Below are positions 59,903 through 64,000 of a stretch of 64,000 nt of DNA, piece by piece (position 1 is the stretch's first letter; each line of letters begins with the position of its first letter). The translations under genes and the position numbers were made by a program. Under the pieces are notes generated by a model. It did not search any database, was not told the DNA's origin, and saw only the letters and a program-made list of their open reading frames with translations. Origin of the DNA: Olavius algarvensis associated proteobacterium Delta 3. Its GTDB lineage: Bacteria; Desulfobacterota; Desulfobacteria; Desulfobacterales; CAFBRK01. The DNA is taken from NCBI GenBank assembly GCA_903231505.1, contig CAFBRK010000255.1, forward strand, positions 100,513 through 164,512, written 5' to 3'.

Positions 59903-61612
59903 ATGGACTTAAATCGTCTTCTACGCGTATCCCGGGGCGATGCGCCGGCAGATCTGTTAGTGGCGAACGCGAGTATCGTCAACGTCTTTACCCGGGAAAT
60001 CGTCGAGAGCTCCGTCGCGATAGTCGATGGCCATATCGCCGGCATCGGTCAATACGAAGCCGAACAGAGCGTAGATCTTGACGGCCGTTACCTGGCACCG
60101 GGCTTTATCGATCCCCATCTGCATATCGAGAGTTCCATGGCCAGCGTCTCGGAGTTTGCACGGGGCGTCCTTCCCTCCGGAACCACCACAGTTGTCGCCG
60201 ATCCCCATGAAATAGCCAACGTACTTGGCACTGCCGGCATCGAATACATGCTCCAGTCCAGTGAGAACCAGCCAATGAACGTTTGTTTTACACTCTCCTC
60301 GTGCGTCCCTGCCACGGACATGGAGACTTCCGGAGCCCGGATCACTGCGGACGACATGGTGCAATTTCTACCCCATGAGCGGATTCTGGCGGTGGCCGAA
60401 ATGATGAATTTCCCGGGGGTCATTTTTGGTGATCCGGATATTCTGAAAAAAATCAGTTATGCCAAAAAATACCGGAAACCCGTGGACGGCCATTCGCCGG
60501 GGCTCGGCGACAAACAACTACAGGCATATATCGGGGCCGGGATTTCCAGCGACCACGAATGTACAGCACTTGAAGAAGCCCGTGAAAAATTGCATGCCGG
60601 CATGCATGTGATGATCCGGGAGGGGACGGGCGCTAAAAATCTGGCGGGTCTGCTCCCGCTGGTGAATGAACGGAATTGCCGGCGGTTGATGTGGTGTACC
60701 GATGATCGGCATCCCCATGACCTGATCCGACACGGCCACATCGACTCTATCGTACGGGACGCTATTCAGGGCGGTCTGGATCCGTTGATCGCCATTCAAA
60801 TGGCAACGCTCAATCCGGCCGAATATTTTCGCATTGCCGACGTGGGCGCCATAGCCCCCGGCCGGAGAGCCGACATGGTGGTATTTTCGGATCTCACATC
60901 GGTGCAGATCGATGAGGTTTACAGTTTCGGGCGCGTTGTGGCCCGCAAAGGGAAATTGCTTCCGGAAATCGAAAAACCGTCCTCCATCCCGGTGCCCCGA
61001 TCCATGAAGGTCGATATTTCTGCACTGGATTTTTCCGTTCCGGTTCAGGACGGCCGCCTCCGGGTGATACAGCTCGTACCGCAGCAGATTGTCACCCGGC
61101 AACTGCTCATCGAACCCACGGTAGCGGAAGGTTTCACCGTATCGGACACCGCCCGGGATATCCTTAAAATGGCGGTTGTCGAGCGGCACGCCGGATCCGG
61201 AAACATCGGGGTGGGATTTGTGAATGGTTTCGGGCTGAAGCATGGGGCTCTGGCATCCAGCGTTGCCCATGATTCGCACAACATCATTGTCGTGGGAACC
61301 AACGATGCCGACATGAAGGCAGCCGTGGTGGCGGTCGTCGAGATGGGCGGTGGGCTGGCGGCGGTTTCCGAAACCACGCTTCGCGCACTGCTGCCGCTGC
61401 CCATCGCCGGCCTGATGACGGATATGCCGCTTGCCAGGATTCGTGATGAACTCGATCGGTTGATGATCGCATCAACGGAAATGGGGGTAATGATCGATGA
61501 TCCGTTTATGGCCCTGTCATTTCTGGCGCTGCCGGTGATTCCGGAGCTCAAGCTGACCGACGAAGGCCTGGTGGATGTGGGCCGGTTCGAGATCGTTTCG
61601 CTTTTCGAATAG
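59903..61612 (+). CDS. ade: Adenine deaminase
   Basis: 569 residues. Ade family: HLHIESSMASVSEFARGVLPSG split by VVADPHEIANVLG, HSPGLGDKQLQAYIGAG, SDHECTALEEA, and the C-terminal DSHNIIVVGTND. It deaminates adenine to hypoxanthine with bound iron or manganese. Starts 16 bp after the second deaminase gene. In this cluster it would feed adenine from MTA or other sources into the hypoxanthine pool. Confidence 0.94.
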   Translation: MDLNRLLRVSRGDAPADLLVANASIVNVFTREIVESSVAIVDGHIAGIGQYEAEQSVDLDGRYLAPGFIDPHLHIESSMASVSEFARGVLPSGTTTVVADPHEIANVLGTAGIEYMLQSSENQPMNVCFTLSSCVPATDMETSGARITADDMVQFLPHERILAVAEMMNFPGVIFGDPDILKKISYAKKYRKPVDGHSPGLGDKQLQAYIGAGISSDHECTALEEAREKLHAGMHVMIREGTGAKNLAGLLPLVNERNCRRLMWCTDDRHPHDLIRHGHIDSIVRDAIQGGLDPLIAIQMATLNPAEYFRIADVGAIAPGRRADMVVFSDLTSVQIDEVYSFGRVVARKGKLLPEIEKPSSIPVPRSMKVDISALDFSVPVQDGRLRVIQLVPQQIVTRQLLIEPTVAEGFTVSDTARDILKMAVVERHAGSGNIGVGFVNGFGLKHGALASSVAHDSHNIIVVGTNDADMKAAVVAVVEMGGGLAAVSETTLRALLPLPIAGLMTDMPLARIRDELDRLMIASTEMGVMIDDPFMALSFLALPVIPELKLTDEGLVDVGRFEIVSLFE

Positions 61613-61649
61613 CGGCAAATATCGAAGAAGTTCTCGATACTGAATGCTT

Positions 61650-62070
61650 CTGGATTCACGGATTCACGGATTCAAGATCCAAGATGCAGGATACAAGATA
61701 CAAGTGGCCGGGATCTGGATAGAAGGTGTCAGGGATTCAGGTGTCGGGTGTCAGGACTGGCTGCTGGAGGGAAACGATTCAGGATTCAAGATACAGGCTG
61801 CTGGCCTCGCAGGCCACGCATTGAATGCCCGATCATCGTATCCTGGATCCTGAATCTTGGATCTTGCATCCCAAAACAACCGGCAAACCGGCAAACCGGC
61901 AAACGGGCCCACCGGGCTTGGGGCTTCTCTCTTCGAGCTACGACCTCACAAGTCGCTCCTTCGGAGCTTCGACCCGGCAGGCGGGCTAACGGATAACCGG
62001 GCCCACCGGCCAACGGGCCAACGGGCCAACGGGCTAACGGGCCCACGGGCGAACGGCCCAAAGGGATAAC
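61650..62070. repeat. Three degenerate short arrays before mtnA
   Basis: 61650-61705 GGATTCAC/GATACAA units (period 7-8), with inverse units at about 61838-61872; 61878-61905 AACCGGCA units; 61983-62070 GGCCAACG/GGGCTAACG units (period 8). The last unit ends GGGATAACG, 6 bp before the mtnA ATG, and may supply its ribosome-binding site. The 462-bp gap holds nothing else recognisable. Confidence 0.6.
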
Positions 62071-62074
62071 GAAA

Positions 62075-63193
62075 ATGAAGGTAGACGGGAAGGACCTGCG
62101 CCCCATCTGGCCCCACGAGGATCAGGTGACGGTCCAGGTCATCGATCAACGGCGGCTTCCCCATGAATTTGTCGTTCTCGACATTAACAGTGTGGATGAC
62201 TGCATTCATGCCATAGAGGAAATGGTCGTGCGCGGCGCGCCACTGATCGGAGTCACCGCCGCCTACGGCGTGTATCTGGCGGCGCTTACGGCGGTGAGCC
62301 AATCCGATCCGGATGTCTTTTTCAAAAAGGAATGCCGGCGCATCAAGGCGGCGCGGCCGACGGCGGTGAACCTGGCTTGGGCGGTGGACCGGGTGGCCCG
62401 TGCGGTTGAGACGGCTGTCGATCCGAAATACCGGGCCCGGCAGGCGAACGCCGAGGCCGAACGAATCGCAGAAGAAGAAGCGGATAACTGTCGAAAAATC
62501 GGAGAGCACGGTGTTACACTGATTGAGACAGTCCGGGAGAAAAAAGGCGGAGCGCCCGTCAACATTTTGACCCACTGCAATGCCGGATGGCTGGCGTGTA
62601 TCGAATGCGGAACGGCCACGGCACCTATGTACATGGCGTTCGAAAAAGGCATCGATATCCACGTGTGGGTCGATGAAACCCGGCCGTTGAATCAGGGGGC
62701 CCGCCTTACCGCGTGGGAGCTCGGAAAATGCGGTATCGCCCACACAGTGATAACCGACAACGCCGGGGGCCACCTGATGCAGCACGGAATGGTCGACCTG
62801 GTCATTGTCGGAACCGATCGAACCACGGGCACGGGGGATGTGGCCAACAAGATCGGTACTTATTTGAAAGCATTGGCCGCCCGGGACAACGACGTCCCCT
62901 TCTATGTGGCGTTGCCGTCGAGCACTTTCGATTGGGATCTGACCGACGGGGTGAGCCAGATTCCCATAGAAAAACGGGACCCGGACGAAGTCCGTATCGT
63001 GGAAGGAAGAGACAATTCCGTATCCCGAAGGGTGCTTGTGCCGCCTGCAGACAGCCCTGCTGTAAACTATGCCTTTGACGTCACCCCGGCGCGTCTGGTA
63101 ACCGGTTTTATTACCGAGCGCGGTATCTGCCGCGCGACGACTGAGGATATACGCCGTTTGTTCCCGGAAAAAGCCACCCCGGACATTGCATGA
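62075..63193 (+). CDS. mtnA: S-methyl-5-thioribose-1-phosphate isomerase
   Basis: 372 residues. MtnA motifs: VVRGAPLIGVTAAYG, catalytic Cys in LTHCNAGWLAC, acidic GTDRTTGTGDVANKIGTY (Asp as general acid/base), and VALPSSTFDWD. It converts MTR-1-P to MTRu-1-P. With the PNP and MTA deaminases upstream, this gives the MTA to MTI to MTR-1-P to MTRu-1-P route. mtnB, mtnC and mtnD are not in the window. The stop lies in a palindromic repeat. Confidence 0.94.
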   Translation: MKVDGKDLRPIWPHEDQVTVQVIDQRRLPHEFVVLDINSVDDCIHAIEEMVVRGAPLIGVTAAYGVYLAALTAVSQSDPDVFFKKECRRIKAARPTAVNLAWAVDRVARAVETAVDPKYRARQANAEAERIAEEEADNCRKIGEHGVTLIETVREKKGGAPVNILTHCNAGWLACIECGTATAPMYMAFEKGIDIHVWVDETRPLNQGARLTAWELGKCGIAHTVITDNAGGHLMQHGMVDLVIVGTDRTTGTGDVANKIGTYLKALAARDNDVPFYVALPSSTFDWDLTDGVSQIPIEKRDPDEVRIVEGRDNSVSRRVLVPPADSPAVNYAFDVTPARLVTGFITERGICRATTEDIRRLFPEKATPDIA

Positions 63194-63235
63194 TATCTTT
63201 TTCAGCCGGTGCGAATAGCGATGCAACATTCGGGG
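63177..63235. repeat. CCCGAACATTGCA-family inverted repeat at the mtnA 3' end
   Basis: CCCCGGACATTGCAT (63177-63191) is the imperfect inverse of ATGCAACATTCGGGG (63221-63235). It spans the mtnA stop codon and lies 25 bp before the Ahb-like gene. Confidence 0.5.
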
Positions 63236-63260
63236 CGATAAATTGTTGGAGCATGATTCG

Positions 63261-63743
63261 ATGCTGAATGACCTCGAAAAGAAGATTATTGCCTCCCTGC
63301 AGGAAGATCTTCCCATTGATTCCCGGCCCTATCGCTTGATTGCCCGGGATATCGGTGTTCCCGAAGAACGCATATTGGAAGTATTGCGCTCCCTTTGCGA
63401 TCGGGGCATTATTCGTCGTTTCGGCGCAACATTGAGGCATCAGAAGTCGGGCTTCGCAGCCAATGCCATGGGTGCCTGGATCGTCGATGAATCTCTCATC
63501 GACGCTGTCGGGGAGCAAATGGCCGCTTTCCCCGAGGTGTCCCACTGTTACCGCAGGAATCCCACCGACGGGTGGCCCTATAACCTCTACACCATGATCC
63601 ATGCCGGCGACGAAGACTCTTGTGTGGACACCGCCCGGCGGATGTCGGAAGCCACCGGTGTCACCGACTTTGAACTGCTTTTCAGCCGGGAAGAGTTGAA
63701 GAAGACGTCAATGGTGTACTTTCCGACGGATGACGACGAATAG
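63261..63743 (+). CDS. Siroheme decarboxylase-type AsnC-like protein (AhbA/AhbB)
   Basis: 160 residues from the ATG at 63261 (GGAG upstream; TTG at 63243 possible). A Lrp/AsnC-like N-terminal helix-turn-helix (RLIARDIGVPEERILEVLRSL) and C-terminal domain with the Ahb/NirDLGH signature: RRFGATLRHQKSGFAANAMGAW, SHCYRR and WPYNLYTMIHA. These decarboxylate siroheme to didecarboxysiroheme in the alternative heme pathway of sulfate reducers. The expected partner subunit is not in the window. Confidence 0.85.
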   Translation: MLNDLEKKIIASLQEDLPIDSRPYRLIARDIGVPEERILEVLRSLCDRGIIRRFGATLRHQKSGFAANAMGAWIVDESLIDAVGEQMAAFPEVSHCYRRNPTDGWPYNLYTMIHAGDEDSCVDTARRMSEATGVTDFELLFSREELKKTSMVYFPTDDDE

Positions 63744-63771
63744 AACCGCTTCTTGAAATACATCATTCTAT

Positions 63772-63942
63772 TCAGATGGGTAATTTGAATGTCAACATCC
63801 TGACGTAGATCCCGAGCTTGCTTGCAGTGGGCCAGTCGAACTTGTCGAGGGGCAGCCTTGCCTGGCAGCTGATTACGTGTTGATCACCACCGCATCGGTT
63901 TCCTGTGACTTTCTTCTTGACGGACTCTGATCGACAGGTCAA
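63772..63942 (-). CDS. Possible small protein (56 residues)
   Basis: Reads from a TTG at 63942 and ends PTASKLGIYVRMLTFKLPI. The frame has normal composition (HVISCQARLPLDKFD, CGG) and might be a small gene or a gene remnant. No Shine-Dalgarno site, and the upstream side is a repeat array. Low confidence. Confidence 0.3.
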   Translation of the reverse strand: MTCRSESVKKKVTGNRCGGDQHVISCQARLPLDKFDWPTASKLGIYVRMLTFKLPI

Positions 63943-63961
63943 TTTTATTTTATTAAAAGAA

Positions 63962-64000
63962 ACCGGCCCACCGGCCCACCGGCCCACCGGCCCACCGGCC
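63962..64000. repeat. Period-8 GGCCCACC array at the window end
   Basis: Perfect tandem of ACCGGCCC (CCGGCCCACCGGCCCACC...), running off the window end, about five units seen. The most regular of the arrays here. Confidence 0.75.

Noticed and set aside
1..64000. tRNA, rRNA or CRISPR loci
   Set aside because: No tRNA cloverleaf with a T-loop signature, no rRNA segment, and no regularly spaced direct repeats with unique spacers were seen; the short-period arrays lack spacers.

Overview
The window looks like a chromosomal segment of a sulfate-reducing Desulfobacterota bacterium (Desulfobacteria, Desulfosarcina/Desulfobacter-like). The clues are a three-gene heterodisulfide-reductase/Qmo-like operon with a selenocysteine-encoding TGA, a siroheme decarboxylase-type (Ahb) protein, a Hnd/Stn-type NuoE-NuoF-RnfB/GltD electron-transfer cluster, and intergenic spaces filled with palindromic repeats and 7-8 bp degenerate arrays. 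No tRNA, rRNA, CRISPR array or prophage was seen.

Layout. 0-8 kb: the end of a potassium channel, a secreted orphan, a giant AsmA-like protein and a 757-residue orphan. 8-11.5 kb: an ECF sigma/anti-sigma pair preceded by a 33-residue membrane peptide, a rhodanese-DoxX pair, and a CrcB-DUF190 pair. 11.5-12.55 kb: a RAYT (Y1 HUH transposase) gene flanked by perfect 28-bp inverted repeats; its insertion rewrote the 3' end of a META-domain lipoprotein gene. 13.5-17.7 kb: HdrA/QmoA-like, HdrA/QmoB-MvhD-like and a DsrK/TmcB/HdrD-like subunit in which Sec replaces the first cysteine of the CCG motif. 18-26.5 kb: small orphans, a Cys-cluster protein, a PocR-domain sensor, a cold-shock protein, a PpiC chaperone, a frameshifted outer-membrane barrel, a glycosyltransferase and Tag glycosylase. 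26.6-30.4 kb: a TPP-riboswitch-controlled thiamine salvage operon (thiM-thiE-thiL-thiD). 30.4-33.5 kb: an HTH/Cys regulator, a candidate small RNA, and a znuC-znuB-fur operon. 33.7-40.2 kb: lon, an acyltransferase, a PHA-granule-type protein, a zinc-ribbon protein and cysS. 40.4-45.3 kb: a frameshifted Old Yellow Enzyme, then ArsR regulator, metal P-type ATPase and ZIP transporter. 45.3-50 kb: a gene-poor stretch with a candidate stable RNA, then AmpG-like, phosphoesterase and VanZ-like genes. 50.1-55.7 kb: rseC, an RnfB-GltD fusion, NuoF, a DRTGG protein and NuoE, resembling an electron-bifurcating transhydrogenase locus. 56-63.2 kb: purine nucleoside phosphorylase, two MTA/SAH deaminase paralogues, adenine deaminase and mtnA, i.e. 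a deaminating methylthioadenosine salvage route. 63.2 kb: an AhbA/B-like gene.

The most noteworthy signals are the Sec-containing Hdr/Dsr-like subunit with its SECIS-like hairpin, two families of non-autonomous palindromic elements (one with TATAGCG ends, one with CCCGAACATTGCA ends that supply stop codons of host genes), two candidate small RNAs, and the many unrelated arrays that share a 7-8 bp period. Two genes (outer-membrane barrel, Old Yellow Enzyme) carry single-base frameshifts that may be real or assembly errors.
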